This document shows positions 18,241 to 27,501 of a DNA stretch of 64,000 nucleotides, piece after piece; the first letter of the stretch is position 1; every line of letters starts with the position of its first letter. The stretch is from Anaeromyxobacter paludicola (GTDB lineage Bacteria > Myxococcota > Myxococcia > Myxococcales > Anaeromyxobacteraceae). Position numbers and translations under genes: made by a program. The notes under the pieces are model-generated. The model ran no database searches. It was not told the DNA's origin and was given only the letters and a program-made list of their open reading frames with translations. The stretch spans positions 62,001 through 126,000 of the forward strand of contig NZ_AP025592.1 of the NCBI RefSeq assembly GCF_023169965.1, written 5' to 3'.

Positions 18241-18870
18241 ATGTCGAGCTTCCGCACGAACTCCAAGTTCCGTTTCTCGCAGCTCACCCTGGCCGCGCTG
18301 ATCGTCATGATCCCGGTCCTCGCCCATGCCTGGGGCTCTTCGGGCTCGACCAGCAGCTGGGGCTCCTCGGGCTCGACCAGCACCTGGGGTGGCTCCTCCG
18401 GCGGCAGCTGGGGCGGGACCGGCGGCACCACCCAGACCGGAGTCGTCCCCCTCACCCTGGCCGACTGCCTGCAGTGCCACACGAGCATGGCGACGGCGAC
18501 CGGCGCGGCGGCCGTGCACCATGCGATCGCGGGCTTCTCGTGCTCCTCCTGCCACAAGTCCGGGGGCCGCTTCCTGATCTCGGACTGCACCGTGTGCCAC
18601 TCGGCCACCGGAGCCGCGGCGGCCTCGGCGCACCAGACGGACACCCACAAGATCACGTACGACAGCTGCGGCCAGTGCCACCACGACCCGGTCGCCGCGA
18701 TCCACTGGAAGGTGGTCGCCGGCTGGAACGGGGGCTCCACCATGAACTCGGCCGTCTGCTTCTTCTGCCACCTGAGCAGCGATCCCGGCGTGAAGAGCGT
18801 GGTGGATCGCGGCGTCGCCGGCACGCAGACCGCCTGCTCCAGCTGCCACGGGCAGAACTGGGGCCACTAG
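18241..18870 (+). CDS. Hexahaem c-type cytochrome with Gly/Ser/Trp-rich N-terminus
   Basis: The 209-residue protein begins with a Sec signal peptide (hydrophobic LTLAALIVMIPVLAHA). After it comes a low-complexity segment of WGSSGST-type repeats (residues about 31-65) with no Cys. Six CxxCH sites then follow: CLQCH, CSSCH, CTVCH, CGQCH, CFFCH and CSSCH. Extra His residues (VHHAI, TDTHK, CHHD, AIHW) can serve as distal ligands. It is a periplasmic electron carrier, probably for extracellular or metal respiration. ATG 18241 follows AGAGGGG. Tandem hairpins follow the stop. Confidence 0.92.
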   Translation: MSSFRTNSKFRFSQLTLAALIVMIPVLAHAWGSSGSTSSWGSSGSTSTWGGSSGGSWGGTGGTTQTGVVPLTLADCLQCHTSMATATGAAAVHHAIAGFSCSSCHKSGGRFLISDCTVCHSATGAAAASAHQTDTHKITYDSCGQCHHDPVAAIHWKVVAGWNGGSTMNSAVCFFCHLSSDPGVKSVVDRGVAGTQTACSSCHGQNWGH

Positions 18871-18888
18871 CCCGCGCAGCTCCCTCGC

Positions 18889-18948
18889 GGCCAGCGCCCT
18901 CGGGGCGCTGGCCCGAGGTCGGGCCCGGAGCCGCGGCCGGCTCCGGGC
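18889..18948 (+). terminator. Tandem hairpin terminators after the hexahaem cytochrome
   Basis: The first hairpin is GGCCAGCGCCC/GGGCGCTGGCC (11 bp, 3-base loop, 18889-18913). The second is GCCCGGAGCC/GGCTCCGGGC (10 bp, 6-base loop, 18923-18948). Confidence 0.6.
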
Positions 18949-19045
18949 TCGCTCGTTCTGGGCAGCAGGGGCTCCTGCCCGCGGCCGCGTTCGCCGCGCG
19001 CCCGCCGGTCGGGCGCGGCCTCCGCCGACGCGCTAGGAGTGGCGA

Positions 19046-19360
19046 GTGGCCACCGAGCTCTGCCAGTACTGCGGCGCCGATCTCGACGCGGTCCCCCCGC
19101 GCGAGGAGACCGGCTACCTCTACGGCGTGGAGTGCCGGCGCTGCCCGCCGGAGCGCCGCCGCTCGCAGGTGCTGCGCCGGGCGGAGCGGGTGGCCGCACT
19201 CTCCTGCCCGGACTGCGGGGCGGAGCTGGCGCCCGCCGAGAAGCATCCGGACGTGCTGGTGGTGAAGGAGATGACCTACGAGATCTGCGCCGCCTGCGGG
19301 GCGCAGTGCGGGGTGGCGCGGGTGCGCAAGCTCAGGGACGTGGCGGGCGGGGTGATGTAG
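19046..19360 (+). CDS. Small zinc-ribbon protein
   Basis: The 104-residue product starts at GTG 19046 with AGGAG 6 bases upstream. It has four CxxC knuckles (CQYC, CRRC, CPDC, CAAC), enough for two zinc ribbons. The middle is Arg-rich (PERRRSQVLRRAERV). It is a cytoplasmic nucleic-acid or protein-binding candidate; no named family is recognised. Its 3' end overlaps the convergent epimerase gene by 29 bp. Confidence 0.7.
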   Translation: MATELCQYCGADLDAVPPREETGYLYGVECRRCPPERRRSQVLRRAERVAALSCPDCGAELAPAEKHPDVLVVKEMTYEICAACGAQCGVARVRKLRDVAGGVM

Positions 19361-20360
19361 CCGCCCAGGACGGCCCGGCGGGACGCCCGAAGCGCGCCTC
19401 GAGGAAGCGGACCGTGTCGAAGAGCGTCTCCTGGAGGTCGCGGGGGGCGAAGCCGAGCTCGCGCGCGGCCTTCGCCGAGTCCACGTAGAAGAAGCGCTCG
19501 CCCATCTCGACGGAGGGCGCGTCGAGCGCGGACTCGCTGCCGCGCCAGGCGTGGAACCGCTCCGCGAGGCGGGCGCCGGCCACGTTCACGCCGGGCGGGA
19601 GCCGCAGCCGCGGCGAGGAGACGCCGGAGAGCCGCTCGAGCCGGCCGAAGAGGTCGGCGAAGGTGAGGTTGTGCCCGCCGAGCAGGTAACGCTCGCCGGG
19701 GCGGCCGCGCTCGAGCGCGGCGGCGAAGGCCCGGGCCGCGTCGCGGACGTCCACGAGGGAGAGGCCGCCGCCGGGGATGGCCGGCACGCGCCGCTGGAGG
19801 AACTTCCAGACCACGACCGTCGAGCCGAGCCGCTCGTCGCCGGGGCCGAGCAGGAGCGAGGGGTTCAGCACCACGAGCGGCAGCCCGGTGTCGCGGTGGA
19901 TCCGGAGCGCCGCCTTCTCCTGGAAGATCTTGGAGAGGTAGTAGGGCCAGGGCGCTGCGACGGCGAGCGGGTAGTCGTCGTCCTCGGTCGCCACCCGCGC
20001 CTCGCGCGAGAGGCCGATGGTCCCCGAGGACGAGGCGAGGATCACCCGGCCCACGCCGGCCGCGGCGGCCTCCTCGAGCAGGACCCGCGTGCCCTGGACG
20101 TGCAGGTCGTAGAGCGCGGCGGGGTCGTCGGGGTCGAACTCCACCTGGCCGGCGAGGTGGTACACCGCGTCCACGCCCTCGAGCGCGCGCCGGAGCGCGT
20201 CGCGATCCGTGAGCCCCGCGGTCGCCACCTCCGCGCCGAGCGCGGCCGGCCCCGGCGCCGGGCCGCGAGCGAGGATCCGGAGCGCGTGCCCCGCCTCGGC
20301 GAGCAAGGGCAGCAGGTGCGAGCCCAGGAAACCGGTGGCGCCGGTCACGAGCAGCTTCAC
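19332..20360 (-). CDS. NAD-dependent epimerase/dehydratase (last gene of the lipid operon)
   Basis: The 342-residue extended SDR protein has the nucleotide motif TGATGFLGSH near the N-terminus, the active-site YYLSK (YxxxK) and a typical dihydroflavonol-reductase-like body. It starts with GTG 20360, which overlaps the TGA of the megaenzyme gene (GTGA), so translation is coupled. In this context it may reduce a keto or aldehyde intermediate made by the megaenzyme. That role is inferred from position only. Confidence 0.85.
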   Translation of the reverse strand: MKLLVTGATGFLGSHLLPLLAEAGHALRILARGPAPGPAALGAEVATAGLTDRDALRRALEGVDAVYHLAGQVEFDPDDPAALYDLHVQGTRVLLEEAAAAGVGRVILASSSGTIGLSREARVATEDDDYPLAVAAPWPYYLSKIFQEKAALRIHRDTGLPLVVLNPSLLLGPGDERLGSTVVVWKFLQRRVPAIPGGGLSLVDVRDAARAFAAALERGRPGERYLLGGHNLTFADLFGRLERLSGVSSPRLRLPPGVNVAGARLAERFHAWRGSESALDAPSVEMGERFFYVDSAKAARELGFAPRDLQETLFDTVRFLEARFGRPAGPSWAATSPRPPRP

Positions 20361-23300
20361 GGCAGGTCCTCCGGGGCGGCGGAGAGCGGCGCGGCGGGGC
20401 GGGCCCCCTCTCCCTGGCCCTCTCCCCCGCGGGGGGAGAGGGGAGACAGCTGGGGCTCGGCCTTGGCTGCGGAGAGGGGAGACCGCTTGGAGCTGGCCTG
20501 GTCTGAGAAGAGGGGACCCGAGGCTTCTCCCTCCCCCGCGGGCGGGGGAGGGGCGGGGAGGGGGCGGACCTCGGAGGCCTCAGCGGGCGGGAGCCCTCCC
20601 AGCCGCCGCACCGCCTCCTCCAGCACCTGCGTCGCCGCCTTGTAGGCGTCGCCCTTCGGCAGCGCGGCGGTCCGCCGGCGCAGCTCCGCCACCGGGATCG
20701 GCTGCCCGATGCGCACCTCGAGCTGGGCGCGCCGCGGCAGGACGCTCCCGGGCGGGAGCGCCTCGTGCGTGCCGTGGATGTAGAGCGGCAGCACGTCCAC
20801 CCCGCAGGTGAGCGCGAGCCATCCCGCCGTGGCCTTGAACGGCGCCATCCGGCCGTCGCGGGAGCGCGTCCCCTCGGGGAAGACGAGCAGGTGGAGCCCG
20901 CGGCGCAGCGCCTCCTCGGCGGCGCGCAGGCTGCGGCGCACCGAGCCGGCCCGCTCCATCGGGATGAGGTGGGTGAAGTTCTCGAAGTAGGCCCGCTTCC
21001 AGCGGGTGTCGAAGAAGTAGTCCTTCGCCGCCAGGGCGGCGAGCTTGGCGCCCGCGTCGCCCAGGGCCACCTTCACGAGCCCCATGTCGAGGTGGCTCGC
21101 GTGGTTCGCCACCACGATGAAGTTCCGGTCGCAGGGCACGTAGGCCGCGCCGGTGACCTTCAGACGGTAGGCGTCGCGGTAGAGCGCCTGCTGCCCCACG
21201 GCGAGGAGCTTGCGCCCGAGCGCCGCGACGAGCGGGGGCACCGGGAGCTCCGCCGGCGCGCCCTCCCGCTCCGGCGCGGGCTCGTCGCCCCGCGCCTCCC
21301 GCCGGCCGGCCGCCGCGCCGGCGACGAGCCGCGAGAGGTCGCCGACGGTCTCGGCCTGCGCGGCCTGCTCGGCGATCCCGGCCGGCACCCCGGCCTCCTC
21401 GAGCGCGGCCGCGAGCTCGGTGTGCATGAGCGAGTCGAAGCCCAGGTCGCCGGCGAGCCGCGCCGCCGGCGTGACCTCGCCGCGGGGCCGCCGCGACACC
21501 TCGGCCAAGAGCTCGAGGAGCCAGCCGTCGCCGCGCCCCGGCTGCTCGCGGACCCGCCGGCCCTTCTGCGCCGCCGCCTCGAGCCGCCGCAGGATGGCCT
21601 GCACCTCGCGGCGCTTCACCTTGCGGGTGGAGGTGCGCGGGAGCGGCTCGTCCACGAGGTGCCACACCTTCACCCGCTTCGGGAAGGGCAGCCGGGCCGA
21701 GACCTGCCGCAGGTGCGCCTCCACCCGCCGGCGGACCTCGTCGCGGTCGCGCCCCTCGTACTCGGGCACGGCGAGCAGGGCCACCTTCTCGCCCCCGCCG
21801 TCGGGCAGCCCCACCACCGAGAGCTCCTTGAGCAGCCCGTCGGCGCGGTACAGCTCCTCCACCTCGTCCGGGTGGACGTTCTTCCCGTCGGCGTCGATGA
21901 TGACGTCCTTCTTGCGGCCGACCAGCGTGAGCCGACCGTCCGGCTCGAGCCGGCCCAGGTCGCCGGTCCGCAGCCAGCCGTCCTCGAGCACCTCGGCGGT
22001 GAGCGCCCGGTCCACCTCGGGCTCGTCGGCGCCGCGCCGGAAGTAGCCGAGCATCACGTTCGGCCCGCGCGCCAGCACCTCGCCCACGCCGTCCGCGTCG
22101 GGCGCGTCGATGCGGAGCTCCACTCCGGGGAGCGGGCGGCCCACGCTGCCGGCCCGGGCGCCGTCCTCCGGCCGCGAGACCGCCAGCACCGGCGCCGCCT
22201 CGGTCAGCCCGTAGCCCTCGTAGAGGTCGAACCCGAGCTCGTGGAAGGCCCGCTGCACCTCGGGCTGCAGCGCCGAGCCGCCGGAGACCAGGATCCGCAG
22301 CCGCCCGCCCAGCCGGTGGTGCACCGGCCAGAAGAGGAGCTTGCCGAGGTTCACGCCGAGCTCGTCGCGGAGCGCCGCGTTGGCCTTCATGAGCCCGCGC
22401 GCCGCCTCCGCCGCCAGCCCGGGCCGGGCCGTGAGCTCCTGGGTGATGCGCCGGTGCAGCATCGACCAGAGCGCCGGGACGCCGATCATCGCCGTCACGC
22501 GGCCGCTCGCGAGCGCGTCGCCGAGCGTGTCGGCGGTGAGCTCGTCGAGGTACTCCACCTCGGCGCCGCGCGAGAGCGGGGTGAGGAGCCCGCAGGCGAA
22601 CTCGAAGGTGTGGTGGAGCGGCAGCACCGAGAGCAGGCCGTCGCCGGGGCCCACGTCGAAGATCCCGGCGAGCCGGGTCACGAGGGCGGTGAAGTTCCGG
22701 TGGCTGAGGAGGACGCCCTTGGGCGCGCCGGTGGTGCCGCTCGTGAAGATGAGCGAGGCGGCGTCGTCGGGGGAGACGGCGCGGGGCGGGAGCGGGTGGT
22801 CGGCGCCGCCGAGCGCGGCGGCGAGCGGGACGGCGCGGGCCGGGCCCAGGGCCGCCGGGGCGTCGAGCCGGGCCGAGACCTCCTCCGAGAGGAGCGCCAG
22901 CCGGGCCGAGGCGGCCTGGGCCAGGGTCTCGAGCTCGGCCCGGGTGAGCGCCGCGTCCACCGGCACCGCCACCGCGCCGGCGCGGACGATCCCGAACCAG
23001 GCGGCGGCCCACTCCGGCCGGTTCTCGCAGGCGAGGAGCACCCGGTCGCCCTTCGCCACCCCCTGCGCGGCGAGGTGGCGGGCGGTTTGCTCGGCGAAGG
23101 CGCGCAGCTCCCCGAAGGTGAAGCGCTCCTTCTCGGCGCCGGACATGCGCAGCGCCACGCGCCGGGGCCAGGCGTCGCAGGCGGCGTCGAGCAGCTCGAG
23201 CAGGTCGCGCGGCTGCTTCACCGCGTGGACCTTCTTCCGCGACTCCTCCTCGAGCCCGGGGAAGACCCACTCCTCGAGCCCCTTCATGTGGACGTCGAGC

Positions 23301-25105
23301 CAGTAGGTCCGCCAGTCGAGCTGCTCCGGGTCCCACGGGAGGCGCGCCCGGTCGGCCTCCGGGAGCCGGGCCCGGAGCGCGCGGATGCCGGCGCAGCGGA
23401 AGACGTACCGGTTCTCCCAGACGAAGGGCAGGTAGAGCTCCCAGAGCGCCTCGGTCCGCGCCAGCTGCGCCTCGACCTCGTCGAGGCCGTCGGCGACCCG
23501 GCCCGCGAGCGCCGAGAGCCGCGGGGCGCCCCAGCGCGGCGCGCCCTCGCGGACGAGCGCGCTCGCCTTCCGCGCGAGCCGCCGCAGCGCCGGCGCGCTG
23601 AAGGCCTCGTAGTGGCCGCGGCTCGCCGGGTAGGGCTCGAAGCGGGAGAGGAGCTCGTTCCAGGCCCGGTGGCCCTCCTCGCGCTCCTTGTAGAAGCGGC
23701 GCCGGTAGAGGCCGGTCAGGTCCACGCACCGGCGCATCCAGAGCGGGTTCACGTCGCCGGTGGCGAGGTGGAAGACCTGGAGCGGGGGTGAGCCCCCTCC
23801 CTGAACCTCCCCCGCCGGCGCGGGAGAGGGGAGGAGGCACGCGGGGGAGCTGGCGTGAGGCGCCGCGGCGAGGAGGTCCGCGGCGACGGCGATGATCCCG
23901 GCGGCGACCAGGTCCACCGGCACCACGTCGAGGATGAGCTTCTCCGCCGCCGGGAAGGTGCGGTGCCCCTCGAGCCCCACGAAGGCGAGCGGCGCGCTGG
24001 TGGTGAACCCCTCGTTCCAGCCGGGGAACGGGTAGCGGAGCGCGCTCTCCACGATCGACGGGCGGACGATGGCGGCGCGGACGCCGGCCGCCGCGACCTC
24101 TTGCTCGCCGAGCGACTTCGTGAAGGTGTAGGTGTTCGGCCAGCCCCAGTGGCGCGCCCGGTCCATGCCGAGGTCCACGAGCCGCTGCGAGATCCAGAGC
24201 CGCTTCTCGCGCCCCACCGCGAGCCGGAGCGCCTTCTCGTCGGCCGGGTCGCGCCCCTCCGCCCGGAGCCGCTCGGCGGCGGCGGCGCGGAAGGCCGAGA
24301 GGTTCACCCGATCCTCCGCCTCGTCGCGCACGCGGGCGATGCGCCGCTCGCAGTCGGCGAGCTCCGCCTGGAGCTCGAAGTCGGCCGCCGCGAGCGGCGG
24401 CGCCTTGGGCCGGGCGGCCACGCCCTCGCGGCGCGGGAAGTAGCCCTGCACCGGCTCGTCCTCGAACACCACGCCGTCGCGGTTCCCGGCGACGTAGCAG
24501 GTCGAGACGTGCAGGAGCGCCGCGCCGGTCCGGCGGCAGAGCTCGGCCGCGTGGCCCGCCCCGCGGACGTTCACCTTGAGCGCGAGGTCGAGCGAGGGGT
24601 TGAAGTCCACCAGCCCGGCGCAGTGGATCACGGCGCCGAGCCCCTCGAGCCGGGCGAGGTCGGCCTCGGAGAGGCCGAGGAGCGGCGCGGTCACGTCGCC
24701 GGCGAGCGGCACGCACTTGTCGCGCAGGAGCCGCTCGAACCCGGCGCCGTGCGCCTCGCGCAGCGGGTCGAAGGGGCGGCTCGGCGCCACCTTGCCGAAG
24801 AAGCGCGTCTCGGCGCTGCCGCCGGTGCCGGGGCGCACCAGCACGAAGATCCGCCCCACCTCCGGGTAGCGGTGCAGGAGCATCGACAGCGTCACCTTGC
24901 CGACGAAGCCGGTGGCGCCGGTGAGGAGCAGCGAGCGGCCGCGCAGGGCCGCGCCGACGTCGAGGGGAGCAGCCCCCGCTTCCCGTCCGTCTCCCCCGCG
25001 GGGGGAGAGGGGATGGCGGGCCGTCCCACCCTCTCCCTCGGAGCGGGGGAGGGCCGGGGAGGGGGGGCGGAGGCCCTGCCCGTGAAGGTGGCGGTGGTCG
25101 CTCAT
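20357..25105 (-). CDS. Multidomain lipid enzyme: fatty acyl-CoA reductase, AMP-dependent ligase, acyl carrier domain, PlsC acyltransferase
   Basis: This 1582-residue protein starts at ATG 25105, overlapping the upstream stop (ATGA). Domains in order: fatty acyl-CoA/thioester reductase (TGATGFVGK near 62-70, YTFTK near 325, then a sterile-C-like region); adenylate-forming acyl ligase ([10 protein letters not shown] near 787, [25 protein letters not shown]); acyl carrier domain (LGFDSLMH, phosphopantetheine Ser near 1223); and a PlsC/LPLAT acyltransferase (NHASHLD near 1333, [10 protein letters not shown] near 1409). It could activate a fatty acid, reduce it to a fatty aldehyde or alcohol and transfer an acyl chain. 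Myxobacterial ElbD, a multifunctional ether-lipid enzyme, is a possible relative from memory, unverified. Repeat-derived low-complexity segments interrupt residues about 14-38 and 424-438 and form the C-terminal tail. Confidence 0.9.
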   Translation of the reverse strand: MSDHRHLHGQGLRPPSPALPRSEGEGGTARHPLSPRGGDGREAGAAPLDVGAALRGRSLLLTGATGFVGKVTLSMLLHRYPEVGRIFVLVRPGTGGSAETRFFGKVAPSRPFDPLREAHGAGFERLLRDKCVPLAGDVTAPLLGLSEADLARLEGLGAVIHCAGLVDFNPSLDLALKVNVRGAGHAAELCRRTGAALLHVSTCYVAGNRDGVVFEDEPVQGYFPRREGVAARPKAPPLAAADFELQAELADCERRIARVRDEAEDRVNLSAFRAAAAERLRAEGRDPADEKALRLAVGREKRLWISQRLVDLGMDRARHWGWPNTYTFTKSLGEQEVAAAGVRAAIVRPSIVESALRYPFPGWNEGFTTSAPLAFVGLEGHRTFPAAEKLILDVVPVDLVAAGIIAVAADLLAAAPHASSPACLLPSPAPAGEVQGGGSPPLQVFHLATGDVNPLWMRRCVDLTGLYRRRFYKEREEGHRAWNELLSRFEPYPASRGHYEAFSAPALRRLARKASALVREGAPRWGAPRLSALAGRVADGLDEVEAQLARTEALWELYLPFVWENRYVFRCAGIRALRARLPEADRARLPWDPEQLDWRTYWLDVHMKGLEEWVFPGLEEESRKKVHAVKQPRDLLELLDAACDAWPRRVALRMSGAEKERFTFGELRAFAEQTARHLAAQGVAKGDRVLLACENRPEWAAAWFGIVRAGAVAVPVDAALTRAELETLAQAASARLALLSEEVSARLDAPAALGPARAVPLAAALGGADHPLPPRAVSPDDAASLIFTSGTTGAPKGVLLSHRNFTALVTRLAGIFDVGPGDGLLSVLPLHHTFEFACGLLTPLSRGAEVEYLDELTADTLGDALASGRVTAMIGVPALWSMLHRRITQELTARPGLAAEAARGLMKANAALRDELGVNLGKLLFWPVHHRLGGRLRILVSGGSALQPEVQRAFHELGFDLYEGYGLTEAAPVLAVSRPEDGARAGSVGRPLPGVELRIDAPDADGVGEVLARGPNVMLGYFRRGADEPEVDRALTAEVLEDGWLRTGDLGRLEPDGRLTLVGRKKDVIIDADGKNVHPDEVEELYRADGLLKELSVVGLPDGGGEKVALLAVPEYEGRDRDEVRRRVEAHLRQVSARLPFPKRVKVWHLVDEPLPRTSTRKVKRREVQAILRRLEAAAQKGRRVREQPGRGDGWLLELLAEVSRRPRGEVTPAARLAGDLGFDSLMHTELAAALEEAGVPAGIAEQAAQAETVGDLSRLVAGAAAGRREARGDEPAPEREGAPAELPVPPLVAALGRKLLAVGQQALYRDAYRLKVTGAAYVPCDRNFIVVANHASHLDMGLVKVALGDAGAKLAALAAKDYFFDTRWKRAYFENFTHLIPMERAGSVRRSLRAAEEALRRGLHLLVFPEGTRSRDGRMAPFKATAGWLALTCGVDVLPLYIHGTHEALPPGSVLPRRAQLEVRIGQPIPVAELRRRTAALPKGDAYKAATQVLEEAVRRLGGLPPAEASEVRPLPAPPPPAGEGEASGPLFSDQASSKRSPLSAAKAEPQLSPLSPRGGEGQGEGARPAAPLSAAPEDLP
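20404..20443 (-). repeat. Dispersed GC-palindrome repeat inside the megaenzyme C-terminus
   Basis: Contains CCCTCTCCCCCGCGGGGGGA plus GAGGGG. It is translated on the minus strand as [15 protein letters not shown] in the tail of the multidomain enzyme. Confidence 0.75.
20527..20564 (-). repeat. Dispersed GC-palindrome repeat inside the megaenzyme C-terminus
   Basis: CTCCCTCCCCCGCGGGCGGG followed by GGAGGGGCGGGGAGGGGG. It is translated as [15 protein letters not shown], just after the PlsC domain. Confidence 0.75.
23793..23834 (-). repeat. Dispersed GC-palindrome repeat between reductase subdomains
   Basis: The copy CCCCCTCCCTGAACCTCCCC plus CGCCGGCGCGGGAGAGGGGA is translated as [18 protein letters not shown]. 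It sits within the acyl-CoA reductase at about residues 424-438 and keeps the frame. Confidence 0.7.
24991..25067 (-). repeat. Two dispersed GC-palindrome repeats at the megaenzyme N-terminus
   Basis: One copy lies at 24991-25012 (CTCCCCCGCGGGGGGAGAGG) and another at 25029-25067 (CCCTCTCCCTCGGAGCGGGG and a GGGGAGGGGG tail). They are translated as residues about 14-38 ([22 protein letters not shown]). Confidence 0.75.
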
Positions 25106-26715
25106 CCCAGGTTCTGGGTCATCACGATGGGCGGGTGGTGGAGCATCGCGATCTGCGCGCCGCGCCCGTGCTCCGAGCGGGCCATGTCGATCGCCTCCGA
25201 GAGCGTGGCGGCGCTGTCCCAGCCGAGCAGCCGCGGCACGTGCTCGTTGTCGGCGCCGACGGCGATGATCCGGCCGAGGTGCTGCCGCCCGTTCTCGCCC
25301 CAGTACCACATGAAGAACGGGTGGGCGCCGTGGTAGGCGTGGCCGGTCCGGTACATGTGGACGTAGCTCGGGTTCCGCGCGAACTCCTCCTCGTACTTCG
25401 CCTGGAGCACGTCCGAGTCGCGCGTCTCCGGCAGGAGCCGGTGGAAGAACTCGATGTACGACGGGTGGTGCTCGGGGTCGAACTCGTCGGAGCAGGGGTG
25501 GGTGACGATGAGCGTCCCGCCCTTCTTCACGAGCGGCCGCCCCCGGTAGAAGTTGAAGAAGTACCCGCAGGCCATCACCTGCACGAGCAGCGGGTTCAGG
25601 ATCGAGTTCACGTTGTACGGCGAGATGAACGGGATCCCCATCACCGCGATGTCGGCCTGGAAGTCCACGTCCACGAGGTACTGCTCGAAGCTCTTCTCGA
25701 GGATCTTCGCGTGGGTGGGCTCGGTCTTCCCGGCGTGCACGGCGATGACGTCGTAGGCCGCCGGGATGGCCTGGAAGAGCTTGCGCTTCGCCACGCGCGG
25801 CAGCCGCTTCAGGGTGGCGCGGAGCCCGGCGAGCTTGAGCCGGTCGAGGTCGGTGAAGTCGTCCTCGCGCTTCTGGAGGAACTCCATCGGACCGTCGAAC
25901 ATCCGGTTGTTGATGGTGGTCTCGACGTGGAACACGTCGAGGTGCTCGTCGATCACGCGGCCGATCCGGTCCACGCTGCGGTGCATCTCGGAGCGGGCCG
26001 GGTCCATGTACGAGTGGCACTTCTTGATGGTGCCGGGATCGTGGTGCGCCTTCACGCCCTCGTAGCTCGTGAGCCCGGTGCCGACCGACTTGTGGCCGCC
26101 GTCCATGGGGACGAGGTTCAGGTTCACGTAGATGAGGAGGTCGGACTCGGCGGCGCGCCGGTTGATCACCACCTTCTCGCCGTGGCGCGTCTCGCCGAGG
26201 GTGACGAGCCCGTCCGGATCCTCGGCGTCGTGGTGGTAGTAGCGGTCCGGGTAGAACTCCTCGAAGATCGCGTCGCCCACCATGCGCCGCATCTCGGCCT
26301 CGGTCATCCGCCGGTGCAGGCAGATGGCGATGACGAGGTGCACGTCGTCCACGCCCGAGTCGGCGAGGAGCGGCAGGATCACCTCGAGCACCTGCTGGCG
26401 CACGTCGGGGGTGCGCATGGGCGGGAGCGGCAGCGAGATGTCGTCGAGCGCGATCGTCACCTTCATGCCCGGCCGCAGCTTCGCGTGGAGCGGGTCGGTG
26501 CCCTCCGGGTGGTTGAGCGCCCAGCGGATGGCGGCCTTCACGTTGGTGAGCCCCTCGATGGGCGGCCGCGGGTAGATGACCTTGGTCCCCACCGGCAGGT
26601 CCTCGAGGAGCAGGTCCTCGCCGGAGAAGAGGAGGCGCGGCGCCGAGTCCTTCTCGATGGTGACGATCGACTCGGTCGCCTCGTAGAGCCGGGCGAGCTT
26701 GCTCGGGGTTCGCAT
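25102..26715 (-). CDS. LarA-like (DUF2088, lactate racemase domain) protein
   Basis: The 537-residue protein carries the LarA-type N-terminal region: [16 protein letters not shown], then [18 protein letters not shown], corresponding to the LarA (T/L)xRxMT motif. His-rich segments follow ([26 protein letters not shown]). In LarA these parts bind the nickel-pincer cofactor and the substrate 2-hydroxy acid. Here the protein is longer than LarA (about 425). It sits between a HAD phosphatase (3-bp gap) and the megaenzyme (4-bp overlap), so a role on a hydroxy-acyl or polyol intermediate is more likely than lactate racemisation. Whether larBCE cofactor genes exist elsewhere is unknown. Confidence 0.8.
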   Translation of the reverse strand: MRTPSKLARLYEATESIVTIEKDSAPRLLFSGEDLLLEDLPVGTKVIYPRPPIEGLTNVKAAIRWALNHPEGTDPLHAKLRPGMKVTIALDDISLPLPPMRTPDVRQQVLEVILPLLADSGVDDVHLVIAICLHRRMTEAEMRRMVGDAIFEEFYPDRYYHHDAEDPDGLVTLGETRHGEKVVINRRAAESDLLIYVNLNLVPMDGGHKSVGTGLTSYEGVKAHHDPGTIKKCHSYMDPARSEMHRSVDRIGRVIDEHLDVFHVETTINNRMFDGPMEFLQKREDDFTDLDRLKLAGLRATLKRLPRVAKRKLFQAIPAAYDVIAVHAGKTEPTHAKILEKSFEQYLVDVDFQADIAVMGIPFISPYNVNSILNPLLVQVMACGYFFNFYRGRPLVKKGGTLIVTHPCSDEFDPEHHPSYIEFFHRLLPETRDSDVLQAKYEEEFARNPSYVHMYRTGHAYHGAHPFFMWYWGENGRQHLGRIIAVGADNEHVPRLLGWDSAATLSEAIDMARSEHGRGAQIAMLHHPPIVMTQNLG

Positions 26716-26718
26716 GGG

Positions 26719-27396
26719 TCAGGCCTCGACGGTCTCGAGGATGGGCCACTCGTAGGCGCGGGCGACGTTGCGCAGGCGGAGGTCCGGGTTCACCGCCGCC
26801 GGGTGGCCGACCACCGCCAGCATGGGGTAGTCGGAGAAGCTGTCGGAGTAGGCGTGGCTCCGGTCGAGGGCGATCCCCTGCCGGACGCAGTAGTCGCGGA
26901 TGACCACCGCCTTGTGGGCGCCCTCGACGATCGGCGGGACCACCCGCCCCGTCGCGACCCCCTCGACGAAGTGCATCCGGTTGGCGATGAGATCGTCGGC
27001 GCCGAGGTGGCGCGCCAGCTCCTCCACCGTGAAGTCGAGCGCGCCGGTGACGAGCACGATGCGGCAGCCGGCGCGGCGCGCCTCGTCGAGCAGGTGCGGC
27101 GTGCCCTTGTGGATGGCGGGCCGGAGCACCTCGCGGAAGAGCTCGCGGGAGAGCTCGCGCAGCCGGTCCTCGGTCTGCCCCTCGTAGAACCGGTAGAAGA
27201 CCTCGTTGAAGACCTTCCGGTTGGCCTTGTCGAGGAGCCAGAGCGCCGGGACCGACAGCGCCGTCCTGGCGGTCCGCCAGGCGGTGCCGAAGATCGTGCC
27301 CTGGTTCATGGCGTAGAAGGCGAAGGCGTGGACGATGTTGGTCGCGACCAGCGTCCCGTCCACGTCGAAGAAGGCAGCCTTGCGCGAATCCGCCAT
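26719..27396 (-). CDS. HAD-superfamily phosphatase (SerB-like, subclass IB)
   Basis: The 225-residue protein has HAD motif I DVDGTLVATN, motif II VLVTGALD, and motif III/IV AVVIRDYC with YSDSFSDYPML. The helical cap between residues 30 and 90 is typical of subclass IB. It would remove phosphate from a small metabolite such as a glycerol-phosphate or phosphatidyl intermediate. It lies 3 bp upstream of the LarA-like gene in the same operon. Confidence 0.88.
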   Translation of the reverse strand: MADSRKAAFFDVDGTLVATNIVHAFAFYAMNQGTIFGTAWRTARTALSVPALWLLDKANRKVFNEVFYRFYEGQTEDRLRELSRELFREVLRPAIHKGTPHLLDEARRAGCRIVLVTGALDFTVEELARHLGADDLIANRMHFVEGVATGRVVPPIVEGAHKAVVIRDYCVRQGIALDRSHAYSDSFSDYPMLAVVGHPAAVNPDLRLRNVARAYEWPILETVEA

Positions 27397-27501
27397 GTTC
27401 CCGGTCTGTTACCGAGCAGGCGGGCCCTTGTAAAGGCGTAAGGAGGGCGGGGGTGACGCGGACCGGCGTGCGGCGCGCCCGGCCCGCGCGCGCGGCGACG
27501 C

